Below are positions 16,719-24,803 of a DNA stretch of 64,000 nucleotides, piece by piece. The notes under the pieces are model-generated. The model had not been told where the DNA came from. It worked only from the letters and a program-made list of their open reading frames with translations, and made no database searches. The translations under genes were made by a program, and so were the position numbers. Source of the stretch: Acidobacteriota bacterium (GTDB taxonomy: Bacteria; Acidobacteriota; Terriglobia; Terriglobales; Acidobacteriaceae); NCBI GenBank assembly GCA_021791875.1, contig JAJYVU010000013.1, positions 1 to 64,000 on the forward strand, in the 5' to 3' direction. How positions within the stretch are numbered: position 1 is the stretch's first letter; each line of letters begins with the position of its first letter.

Positions 16719-17485
16719 TGAAGACGCTGGCCATCCTCGGTTTCGTCGCGCTTCTCGCTCCCGGCGCTATCGCCGTGCCGGCTCTGGCCGCCGCGCAGAC
16801 TGCCACCCAGACCAGCAGCAACGCCACCGACAGCCAGCCGATCGTCCTCGACCGCGTCATCGCCATCGTCAACGGCGAGGTCCTGCTCCAGAGCGACGTG
16901 GACCAGGAGCGCCGCCTCTCTGCACTCAACCCTCTCAGCGTTTCCGCCGCCAAGGACACGGACGCCGCCGCCGCCCATCGGCTCATCCGCCGCACTCTGG
17001 TCCTCGAACAGATGAAGCAGCAGGGACAGCCCACCACTGTCTCCCAGGCCGACGCCGAGAAGGGCCTGGAGCAGCTCCGTGCCACCCTCCACGGCTGCGC
17101 GCCCTACTCCTGCACCAGCCAGCAGGGCTGGGACAAATTCCTCAAGGATCACGGCATCTCGCAGCAGGAAGCCATCGAGCGCTGGAGCCAGCGCCTGGCC
17201 ATCGAAAATTTCATCAACCTGCGCTTCCGCACCGGCATCCGAATCACTTCCGCGGAAATCTCAACCTATTACAACGACACGCTGGTGCCCACGCTTCAGG
17301 CCAATCAGGTTCCCGTGCCGCCGCTCAAGCAAATCGCTCCCCGCATCGAACAACTGCTGCTTGAGCAACACGTCAATTCCATGATCTCGCAGTGGCTCCA
17401 GAGTCTTCGTGCCGAAGGCAGCGTACAAATCCTCGTACCGGCCTATGGCAAAAGCACCAATCCGCCAGTGGACGGCGACGAATGA
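16718..17485 (+). CDS. SurA N-terminal domain periplasmic chaperone without PPIase domain
   Basis: 255 residues. Signal peptide 1 to about 26 (ending AAAQT), then VLDRVIAIVNGEVLLQSDVDQE, the classic opening of the SurA N-terminal domain, and a helical chaperone core with FLKDHGISQQEAIERWSQRL. No parvulin domain follows, whereas E. coli SurA has two. It probably binds unfolded outer-membrane proteins. It overlaps the Omp85 gene by one base and tamB by four, so the three are translationally coupled and likely act in one delivery route. A pair of cysteines (CAPYSC, near residue 130) could form a disulfide. Confidence 0.87.
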   Translation: MKTLAILGFVALLAPGAIAVPALAAAQTATQTSSNATDSQPIVLDRVIAIVNGEVLLQSDVDQERRLSALNPLSVSAAKDTDAAAAHRLIRRTLVLEQMKQQGQPTTVSQADAEKGLEQLRATLHGCAPYSCTSQQGWDKFLKDHGISQQEAIERWSQRLAIENFINLRFRTGIRITSAEISTYYNDTLVPTLQANQVPVPPLKQIAPRIEQLLLEQHVNSMISQWLQSLRAEGSVQILVPAYGKSTNPPVDGDE

Positions 17486-20400
17486 ACCACGAGCCCAACA
17501 ATCCGCCGCAAAATCCCGTGCCTCCTGGCGAAAGCGGCTCCGCGCCTGTCCCCCCCGAGGAAACACCTCCCGCGCCCGGTCCCGTCCGCTCGCGTTTCAG
17601 CCGTCACTTCTGGCGCGTCACCGCGTCCATCGTCGCCGCCTGCTGCCTGCTGTTGCTCATCATCATCGGTGGCGCCATCTGGTACTCCACCACTGCCGGA
17701 TTTCAGCACCGCGTGCGTAACCTGGTCATTACGCAGCTGGAAAAGTCCACCGGCGGCCGTGTCGAACTCGGCAGATTTCGAGTAGATCTGGCACAACTCG
17801 GCATCGAGGCCGACAACCTTACCATTCACGGCAAAGAAGCCCCCGGCCAGATCCCCTACTTCCACACCGACCGCCTCGTCGCGCACCTCAAGATCATCGA
17901 TCTCTTCGCCGGCAAAATCGGCCTCAGCTACCTCGGCCTCAGCCATCCCACCATTCACATCATCATTTACCCCGACGGCTCTACCAACCAACCCACGCCC
18001 AGAGCCGCCTCCACGGCCACTGCTACATCCATCTCGGACCAGATCTTCAATCTCGCCATCGATCAGGCCCAGTTCAATGATGGACTCTTCATCCTCAACG
18101 CCCACAAATTCCGCTTCAACGTCGACGCCAACAACCTCCACGCCAACGTCAGCTACGACCGCCTCCGCCAGCACTACCTCGGCAACTTCGCCGCCCGCGA
18201 TATCCGCTTGCAGCACGGCGCCGCACAACCCGTTGCCTCGCGCCTCTTTATTCAGATCGACGCAACCCATAACGACCTCCGCCTCAACCACCTCACTTTT
18301 CTCAGCGGCCAATCCCGCCTCGAAGTTGCAGGAAACCTGAGCAACTTCGCCCATCCGCAATTCCGCATGCACGCCACAGGCTCTATCGACCTCCGCGCCC
18401 TTGAGCCCCTCACCGGCTTCCATGGCATCCACAGCGGCGTCCTCCAACTCGAAACCGAGGCCCATGGCACACCCGCCAGCTACACCCTGCAGGGCACAGC
18501 ACAGCTTGACAACCTCCTCTACGAACCAGGTCCCGGCCAGTCCGTCGGCCTCAATGCGCGCAGCCAGCTACTCATCACGCAGGATGAAATCTCCGCAACC
18601 GGCTTCCAGGCGCAGTTCGCCGGCGGCGGCGCGGCATCCGGCAGCCTACACATTCTCCATTGGCTTCGCACCGCAGCCTCCGCGCCGCAGCCCGAGCGCA
18701 CGGCTCATTGGTTCTTCCTGCACAAGAAGGCCCCGCCGGCTTCCACGCCCAAACCCGAGCCGCCAACCACTGGCGCCATCCACGTCGAGCTCGCCAGTGT
18801 GCCGTTATATACCCTGCTTCACGCCGTCGCACCGCCCAGGTTCAGCGATACCGGTTTCAACACAGATCTCTCCGGTCCGGTCGACGGCCACTGGACAGGC
18901 TCGCTCCAGAGCCTCAGCAGCACCACCACCCTCAAGCTCGCTCCCGGCAATGCACTCGTTCCCGGCCAGGTGCCTCTCAGCGGAACCGTGGTCGCGTCGT
19001 ATTCACCGGCGGCCGGCATAGCTCAGCTCCGCACCATGCAGATTCACACGCCGGGCACGCACGCCGAGGCCTCCGGCATGCTCGGCATCAACCGCAACAT
19101 GCGCGGCTCCAGGATCACTGTCAGCGTCGTCACCAGCAACCTTGCCGAATTCGACAAGATTTTCAGCGTCTTCAACATTCGCCCCGCTTCCCAGGCCCTT
19201 CCCGTCGATATTCACGGCGCAGCAGCTTTCCATGGCACAGTCATCGGCGCATTTTCTGCGCCGCAAATCCAGGGCCATCTCGATGCCAGCAATCTCGACA
19301 TCGCCTTCACCACCCCTGCTGCTTCCTCACCCTTCACGCCACAGGCGCAGCCCGCGAGCCTCGCCGCCAATCCCTCATCAACTTCTGTCACGCACAAGGT
19401 CCACATCGACACTGCGCAGGCCAACATCGACTACTCCCCGCAACGCTTCACCATCACCGGAGCCACACTCCGCGCCGGCAAGGCCGTTGCCGACGCCTCC
19501 GTCACGCTCAGCGGCGATCGCGTTGCAAAAGACCGTTACGCCTTCAATAACTCGTCGGCCATCACAGCCCAGGCTACTCTTCAGCATGCGTCTCTCGCCC
19601 AGCTCATGCCGCTGCTTGGAATGCAACTGCCGGCCACCGGCACCGTAGGCCTCCAGATGCGTCTTGGTGGCACGCTCGGTGACCCCACCGGCGAAGGCTC
19701 CATCACCGTCACCGGCGGCCAGGTCTATGGAGAGCCCTACAACGACCTGCGAGCCGACCTCAGTCTCGCTGCCCATACCCTGCACGCCACAAATCTCCTT
19801 TATCAGCAGGAGGGAGGCCAGATTCGCGGCTCTGGCCAACTCGACCTCAGCTCCCGGCAGTTCCGCTTCGGAATCCTCGGCTCCAACTTTTATCTGGCGC
19901 GCTTCCATCGCCTCCAGACGCCCAAATACCCACTCGGCGGCGTCCTCAACTTCCAGGCTGACGGCAGCGGAACACTGCAGCAGCCAGCCATCACCGCCAA
20001 TCTGCACCTTACCCAGCTCCAGCTCGCACAGGATGCCTCCGGCTTCATCGACGGCACGGCTCAGCTGCAGGATCACAACCTCGCCATCGATGCCACCGCG
20101 CATCTTAACCAGTCCATCATCCAGCTTCACGAGCAAGCCCAGCTCACCGGCGACGATCCTTCACAGGCACGCCTCACCGTCACCAACCTCGACCTGAACC
20201 CGCTTGCGAAGACCTTCCACATCACAGGCATCGCCAGCCGTCGTCCCATCGATGCCACCGTCACCTTGCAGGGACCGCTTCGCACACCTCAGGCTCTTGC
20301 CGGCGACATCGTCGTCCAGCCTGTCGCGCTTTCACTCGCCAACGTCGCCGTGCAAAGTTCCACCAGCATCCATGCGGTACTCAAGAGTGGCGTCCTCACG

Positions 20401-21753
20401 CTCGACCCCTTCCAGATGCAGGGGGACGACGTGGATGTAAAGGCCGGCGGCTCCATCGGCGTCTTCGACAAGACCCATCCCATCCAGTGGCATACCGAGG
20501 GCAGCATCAATATGAAGGTTGCCGAAACCTTCAGCGACGAAATCACTTCCTCCGGCACGGTCGCCTTCCATGTCAACGCCGCTGGAACCCTGCACCATCC
20601 CAACCTCAATGGCCAGGCCACCATTCAGAACGTCGATCTCGCGTCCAACAACTACATCAACGGCCTCAGCCGCATGAACGGCACACTCAACTTCAACGAG
20701 GGCCGCGTCGATCTCAACAACGTGACCGCCTATAGCGGCGGCGGACCCATCCAGCTGACTGGATTCGCCACCTACGCCGGCGGCCTCTACGTCAACATCA
20801 AGGCCACCGCCCGGGGAGTTCGCGTCCGCTATCCCGCGGGCGTCACCTCCATGGTCGACGCCAACATGCAGCTCCAGGGGGGCCTGCAGAGTCTCTTGCT
20901 CAGCGGCTCCGTCCAGGTCACGCACTTCGCCGTCAACTCAACCCTCAACCTCGTCTCACTCGTCAACACTTCATCCGCCGTCTCGCTGCCGCCCAATCCA
21001 AAGGCCTTTGCCAATCACATCCGCCTCGACATCCATGTCACGTCCTCGCCTTCGATGGACTTCCAGAACTCCTTCGCCAAGCTCGCCGGTACGGTGAACC
21101 TGCACATCGGCGGCACTCTCGCGCAACCCTCCGTACTCGGCCAGATCAACATCACCGAAGGCCAGGCCACTCTCGCCGGAACCACCTACCAGCTCCAGCG
21201 TGGCGTCATTTACTTCAACAACCCCATCCGCATCGAGCCCACCATCGACCTCGATGCCACCACCCATGTCGAAAACTACGACATCACCATCGGCCTCCAC
21301 GGCACGCCCAACAAGTTCCGGCCCGTCTTCCGCTCCAGTCCGCCGCTCTCCGAGCAGGACATCTTTTCCCTGCTGGCGCTTGGCCGCACCCAGGAGGAGC
21401 AGCAGATCTACGCTCAGCAGCAAAGCCAGGCCGGGGTCAGTTCCGCCGACGCCCTCCTCGGCTCGGCCATCAATGCCACCGTCAGCAACCGCATTCAGAA
21501 GCTCTTCGGCGGCGGCAGCGTCAAAATCGACCCCACCTACGTCAGCACCACCGGAAACGCCACCGCCCGCCTCACCGTCCAGCAGCAAATCTCGAAGTCC
21601 CTCACCCTCACCTATGCCACCAACGTCAATTCCTCCGCCGAGCAGCTCATCCAGGGAAAATGGGATCTTACGCCCAACCTCTCCGTGCTCGCCGTTCGCG
21701 ATGAAACCGGCGTCTTCAGCCTCGTATTCACCATCCGCAGGCGTTACAAATAG
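17482..21753 (+). CDS. tamB: TamB-like translocation and assembly module protein
   Basis: 1423 residues from ATG 17482, overlapping the previous stop (ATGA). Cytoplasmic Pro-rich tail 1-45, one membrane helix about 46-68, then a very long run of beta-strand repeats typical of AsmA/TamB bridge proteins. The C-terminal DUF490 domain is clear: GQINITEGQATLAGTTYQ, FNNPIRIEPTIDLDATT, LLALGRTQEEQ and a basic end (FTIRRRYK). TamB-type proteins span the periplasm and move lipids or assist barrel insertion with an Omp85 partner. Here the partner is the seven-POTRA protein two genes upstream. A double-length spacer region around residues 430-640 is rich in Pro and Ala. Confidence 0.93.
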   Translation: MNHEPNNPPQNPVPPGESGSAPVPPEETPPAPGPVRSRFSRHFWRVTASIVAACCLLLLIIIGGAIWYSTTAGFQHRVRNLVITQLEKSTGGRVELGRFRVDLAQLGIEADNLTIHGKEAPGQIPYFHTDRLVAHLKIIDLFAGKIGLSYLGLSHPTIHIIIYPDGSTNQPTPRAASTATATSISDQIFNLAIDQAQFNDGLFILNAHKFRFNVDANNLHANVSYDRLRQHYLGNFAARDIRLQHGAAQPVASRLFIQIDATHNDLRLNHLTFLSGQSRLEVAGNLSNFAHPQFRMHATGSIDLRALEPLTGFHGIHSGVLQLETEAHGTPASYTLQGTAQLDNLLYEPGPGQSVGLNARSQLLITQDEISATGFQAQFAGGGAASGSLHILHWLRTAASAPQPERTAHWFFLHKKAPPASTPKPEPPTTGAIHVELASVPLYTLLHAVAPPRFSDTGFNTDLSGPVDGHWTGSLQSLSSTTTLKLAPGNALVPGQVPLSGTVVASYSPAAGIAQLRTMQIHTPGTHAEASGMLGINRNMRGSRITVSVVTSNLAEFDKIFSVFNIRPASQALPVDIHGAAAFHGTVIGAFSAPQIQGHLDASNLDIAFTTPAASSPFTPQAQPASLAANPSSTSVTHKVHIDTAQANIDYSPQRFTITGATLRAGKAVADASVTLSGDRVAKDRYAFNNSSAITAQATLQHASLAQLMPLLGMQLPATGTVGLQMRLGGTLGDPTGEGSITVTGGQVYGEPYNDLRADLSLAAHTLHATNLLYQQEGGQIRGSGQLDLSSRQFRFGILGSNFYLARFHRLQTPKYPLGGVLNFQADGSGTLQQPAITANLHLTQLQLAQDASGFIDGTAQLQDHNLAIDATAHLNQSIIQLHEQAQLTGDDPSQARLTVTNLDLNPLAKTFHITGIASRRPIDATVTLQGPLRTPQALAGDIVVQPVALSLANVAVQSSTSIHAVLKSGVLTLDPFQMQGDDVDVKAGGSIGVFDKTHPIQWHTEGSINMKVAETFSDEITSSGTVAFHVNAAGTLHHPNLNGQATIQNVDLASNNYINGLSRMNGTLNFNEGRVDLNNVTAYSGGGPIQLTGFATYAGGLYVNIKATARGVRVRYPAGVTSMVDANMQLQGGLQSLLLSGSVQVTHFAVNSTLNLVSLVNTSSAVSLPPNPKAFANHIRLDIHVTSSPSMDFQNSFAKLAGTVNLHIGGTLAQPSVLGQINITEGQATLAGTTYQLQRGVIYFNNPIRIEPTIDLDATTHVENYDITIGLHGTPNKFRPVFRSSPPLSEQDIFSLLALGRTQEEQQIYAQQQSQAGVSSADALLGSAINATVSNRIQKLFGGGSVKIDPTYVSTTGNATARLTVQQQISKSLTLTYATNVNSSAEQLIQGKWDLTPNLSVLAVRDETGVFSLVFTIRRRYK

Positions 21754-21883
21754 GCTCCGGACGATGTACCCTCATCAAAACCGGCTACGGCGTTTTCGGC
21801 TGACGCCTCTGCTACCGGACCGAAAATCGAATATTTTCGTACTGAATCGCATCTAATCGAGTGAAAGTACGGGGAGATTAATA

Positions 21884-22639
21884 ATGAAATTCAAGCTCTT
21901 TGCTTCATCTGTTTGTCTCGCCGCGTTCTTGCTCGTTCCCGTCCCGGGACTCCACGCCCAAGCCAACGATGCGCTGTTACAGTCCCATGCGAAGCGGGTT
22001 CTACGCGGCGGGCGATTCAAAAATATTCACGTTTCCGTCCAGAATGGCACTGTCATGCTCAACGGCACGGTGAAGTATTTCTCTGACAAGGTGGATGCGC
22101 AGAAGAAAGTCAAAAAGGTTGACCCCAAAGCCGCAATCGAAAACAACGTCCAGGTCAACGGCCGTAACGTCCCCGATGATGTCCTCGAGCAGAAGCTCAC
22201 CCGGGCCATCAACTACTCCCGTGTCGGCTACGGCACAACGGCCTTCGACGCCATCGCTGTGCAGGTTGTCGGCAACGGCGTTGTCAGGCTCGGCGGATAC
22301 GCCTACTGGCCCATCGACGCCAACACTGCTTTCGATATCGCGGCAAGCACTCCTGGCGTCAAAGACGTCATCAACCAGATCCACATCGATCCGCCTTCGC
22401 CGCTGGATGACCGCATCCGCCGTATGGAATACCGGGCCATCTATGGCTACCCGCAGTTGAATCAGTATGCACTCAACCCGGTCAAACCCATCCGCATCCA
22501 GGTCGACAACGGCCATGTGACCCTTTACGGTGCAGTCGATAGCCAATCCGATAAGGAAGTCGCCGGCCTCCAGGCTAAAGGCGTTCCCGGGGTCTTCAGC
22601 GTCACCAACGACCTTCAGGTTGCCGGACAGGAACATTAG
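21884..22639 (+). CDS. Secreted protein with three BON domains
   Basis: 251 residues with a good Shine-Dalgarno (GGGGAG) before ATG 21884. Signal peptide 1 to about 25 (LHAQA). Three BON-type units follow at about residues 28-95, 98-170 and 175-248; each has the pattern helix, V-x-V-x-x-G-x-V-x-L-x-G (e.g. VSVQNGTVMLNGTV, VQVVGNGVVRLGGY, IQVDNGHVTLYGAV). BON domains bind phospholipid or other envelope components, as in OsmY. It probably acts in the periplasm in envelope stress or barrier maintenance. A 130-base gap separates it from tamB, so it likely has its own promoter. Confidence 0.9.
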   Translation: MKFKLFASSVCLAAFLLVPVPGLHAQANDALLQSHAKRVLRGGRFKNIHVSVQNGTVMLNGTVKYFSDKVDAQKKVKKVDPKAAIENNVQVNGRNVPDDVLEQKLTRAINYSRVGYGTTAFDAIAVQVVGNGVVRLGGYAYWPIDANTAFDIAASTPGVKDVINQIHIDPPSPLDDRIRRMEYRAIYGYPQLNQYALNPVKPIRIQVDNGHVTLYGAVDSQSDKEVAGLQAKGVPGVFSVTNDLQVAGQEH

Positions 22640-22666
22640 AGGTAGCCCGTAGCCCTAACTCCCTGC

Positions 22667-22692
22667 GCGGCTTTTCCATCAAGAAAAGCCGC
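22667..22692 (+). terminator. Hairpin after the BON gene, possible terminator
   Basis: GCGGCTTTTC pairs with GAAAAGCCGC (10 bp) around CATCAA. It lies 28 bases after the BON gene stop. No T-run follows, so termination by the standard mechanism is uncertain. Confidence 0.5.
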
Positions 22693-22752
22693 ACCCGCAA
22701 TACCTCGACACGGTATAGCAACCGTGAATTCGCTTTAAACTCAATCCAACCC

Positions 22753-22778
22753 TGCGGCGGAGCACCCACTCCGCCGCA
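22753..22778 (+). promoter_or_regulatory. Strong hairpin in the ubiA leader
   Basis: TGCGGCGGAG pairs perfectly with CTCCGCCGCA (10 bp) around CACCCA. It ends 23 bases before the ubiA start and has no T-run after it, so it is more likely a leader structure than a terminator. No known riboswitch motif is recognised. Confidence 0.5.
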
Positions 22779-22801
22779 TACTCTTCGATAAACTAAACAT
22801 C

Positions 22802-23668
22802 ATGAGCTTCTTCCGCAGCGTGGGCACCACGCTCGAAATGATCAAGTGGGAGCATTCCATCTTCGCGCTCCCTTTTGCCCTGGTCGGCGCCATGCTCGCC
22901 GCTCATGGCCTGCCCACCATTTCCCAACTGCTCTGGATCATCGCCTGCATGGTCACCGCGCGCTCCGCCGCCATGGCTTTCAATCGCTGGGCCGATGCCG
23001 ACCTCGACGCAAAGAATCCCCGCACTGCCATCCGCGCTATCCCCGCCGGGCTTCTCACACGCCGCTTCACTGGCGGATTCACCGCCGTCATGGCCATACT
23101 CTTCCTTTTCTGCGCAGCGCAGCTCAACCGCCTCACGCTGCTGCTCGCGCCCGTCGTCCTCGTCGTCCTGTTTCTGTACTCCTACACCAAGCGCTTTACC
23201 CGCTGGTCGCACCTGGTCCTCGGACTCTCCCTCGGCATCGCCCCAGCCGCCGCCTGGATCGCTGTCCGCGGCTCGCTCGACCCGCGCATTCTCGTCCTCA
23301 CCCTCGCCGTGCTCTTCTGGGTCGCCGGCTTTGACCTCCTCTACGCCTGCCAGGACGCCGAACACGACCGCGCCCACGGACTCTTCAGCATTCCCTCCAG
23401 CTACGGCATCCCTGTGGCTTTTGCCCTGGCCCGCACCATGCATCTGATCATGCTCGGCCTCCTGCTCTGGCTCGTCCAACTCTTCCACCTCGGCGGTTTC
23501 GCGCTCGCCGGCATCGCCATCGTCGCCGCGTTGCTCCTCTACGAGCACCTCATCGTTTCCCCGCGCGACCTCCGCCGCCTCAACGCCGCCTTCTTCACCA
23601 TGAACGGCGTCATCGCCGTCGTCTTCTTCGTCTTTGTCGCCGCCGACCTGCTCATTCGCCATCTGTAA
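22802..23668 (+). CDS. UbiA-family prenyltransferase (4-hydroxybenzoate/MqnP-like)
   Basis: 288 residues, polytopic membrane protein with about eight or nine helices. The two prenyl-diphosphate/Mg sites are present: N61-R-W-A-D65-A-D-L-D69 and a later DLLYACQDAEHDRAHG. IRAIPAG follows the first motif, as in bacterial UbiA homologues. It transfers a polyprenyl chain to an aromatic acid. Homologues of this type in bacteria without ubiquinone are usually assigned to menaquinone synthesis by the futalosine route (MqnP); no other mqn or men genes are near, so that is inference. pheA follows 81 bases downstream on the same strand. Confidence 0.88.
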   Translation: MSFFRSVGTTLEMIKWEHSIFALPFALVGAMLAAHGLPTISQLLWIIACMVTARSAAMAFNRWADADLDAKNPRTAIRAIPAGLLTRRFTGGFTAVMAILFLFCAAQLNRLTLLLAPVVLVVLFLYSYTKRFTRWSHLVLGLSLGIAPAAAWIAVRGSLDPRILVLTLAVLFWVAGFDLLYACQDAEHDRAHGLFSIPSSYGIPVAFALARTMHLIMLGLLLWLVQLFHLGGFALAGIAIVAALLLYEHLIVSPRDLRRLNAAFFTMNGVIAVVFFVFVAADLLIRHL

Positions 23669-23749
23669 TCTCCGCGAATGCGCAGCCGCGGCTTGCGCCC
23701 CCGCACGCTTGCCGTATCCTTTCCTCATCAGCCTTTGAGGACATCTGCC

Positions 23750-24583
23750 ATGCCCATCATCGCCATCCAGGGCGAACCCGGTTCCTTCAGTCACGAAGCC
23801 ACCACGCGCCTCTTCTCTGACGCCACCCTCCTGCCCTGCGCCATCTCGCGCCTCGCCTTCGATGCCCTCGTTTCCGGCAAGGCCGACGCCGCCGTTCTCC
23901 CCATCGAAAACAGCCTCGCCGGCTCCGTCCTTGAGCACTACGACCTCCTGCTCCAGCATCCCGTCACCATCGAACGCGAAATGTTCCTCCGCATCGAGCA
24001 CAATCTCATCGTCTATCCCGGCGCCACCCTCAACCAGATCCGCCGCGTTCTCTCCCACCCCATCGCGCTCGCACAGTGCAACCGCTTCTTCCTCGACCAC
24101 CCCTCCATCCAGCCCTCCGCCGCCTATGACACCGCAGGCAGCGTCAAGCAACTCGTCTCAGAAAAGAACCCCTCCATCGCCGCCATCGCCCCGGCCCGCG
24201 CCGCTTCCGAATACGGCGGCGAAATCCTTCTCCGAAACCTCGAAGACAACCCGCAGAACTACACCCGCTTCTTCGTCGTCCGCCGCCAGGAATCCGCCAC
24301 TGCTCCCTATTCCCCTGCCGCCGAAGGCATCAACAAGGCCAGCCTCGCCTTCACCCTTCCCAACCAGCCCGGCGCGCTGGTCTCCGCCCTCCAGATCCTC
24401 GCCAATCTCGGCGCCAACCTCACCCGCCTCGAATCCAGACCCGTCCTCGGCCAGCCCTGGCATTATGTCTTCTACGCCGACTACGGCTTCTCCAACCCCT
24501 CCATCGCCGATCAGGCCCTCGACGGCCTCGCCGCCATCTGCCCCTCAGTAAAAGAGTTGGGCCGCTTTCCCGCGGCGGAATAG
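23750..24583 (+). CDS. pheA: Prephenate dehydratase
   Basis: 277 residues from ATG 23750, chosen because MPIIAIQGEPGSFSHEA is the family start and GAGG lies upstream; longer in-frame starts exist. Converts prephenate to phenylpyruvate in phenylalanine synthesis. The catalytic PDT domain covers about 1-180: PIENSLAGSV, the Thr-Arg-Phe motif in NYTRFFVV. The ACT regulatory domain begins near residue 198 (ASLAFTLPNQPGALVSAL) and has the phenylalanine-binding motif LTRLESRP, so feedback inhibition by phenylalanine is expected. There is no chorismate mutase domain. Confidence 0.95.
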   Translation: MPIIAIQGEPGSFSHEATTRLFSDATLLPCAISRLAFDALVSGKADAAVLPIENSLAGSVLEHYDLLLQHPVTIEREMFLRIEHNLIVYPGATLNQIRRVLSHPIALAQCNRFFLDHPSIQPSAAYDTAGSVKQLVSEKNPSIAAIAPARAASEYGGEILLRNLEDNPQNYTRFFVVRRQESATAPYSPAAEGINKASLAFTLPNQPGALVSALQILANLGANLTRLESRPVLGQPWHYVFYADYGFSNPSIADQALDGLAAICPSVKELGRFPAAE

Positions 24584-24803
24584 CCCTCCGTCCAAATCCG
24601 ACTCCCCCGTCATGCGCGCCCTCCCGCAAGCCGATGTAAATAACAGGAGCAACCTTTTTAGGGCCCGGAAGCGTATAGCAATCAGGGAGTAGATTTTTCA
24701 AGGGCCAGAGAATCCGCGATTTTCCTCCTCGGGTCCACAGGTGAGCTGCAACTTTTCGCAAACCTGATATATCTAATGAATAAAAGTTGATAGAGGTACA
24801 CTC

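Noticed and set aside
22793-24151. Long minus-strand open frame opposite ubiA and pheA
   Set aside because: Glu/Gly-rich low-complexity product antisense to two firm genes; typical of GC-rich third positions.
24643-24803. CIRCE heat-shock element upstream of lon
   Set aside because: The only inverted repeat (CAACTTTT/AAAAGTTG) does not match the TTAGCACTC-N9-GAGTGCTAA consensus.
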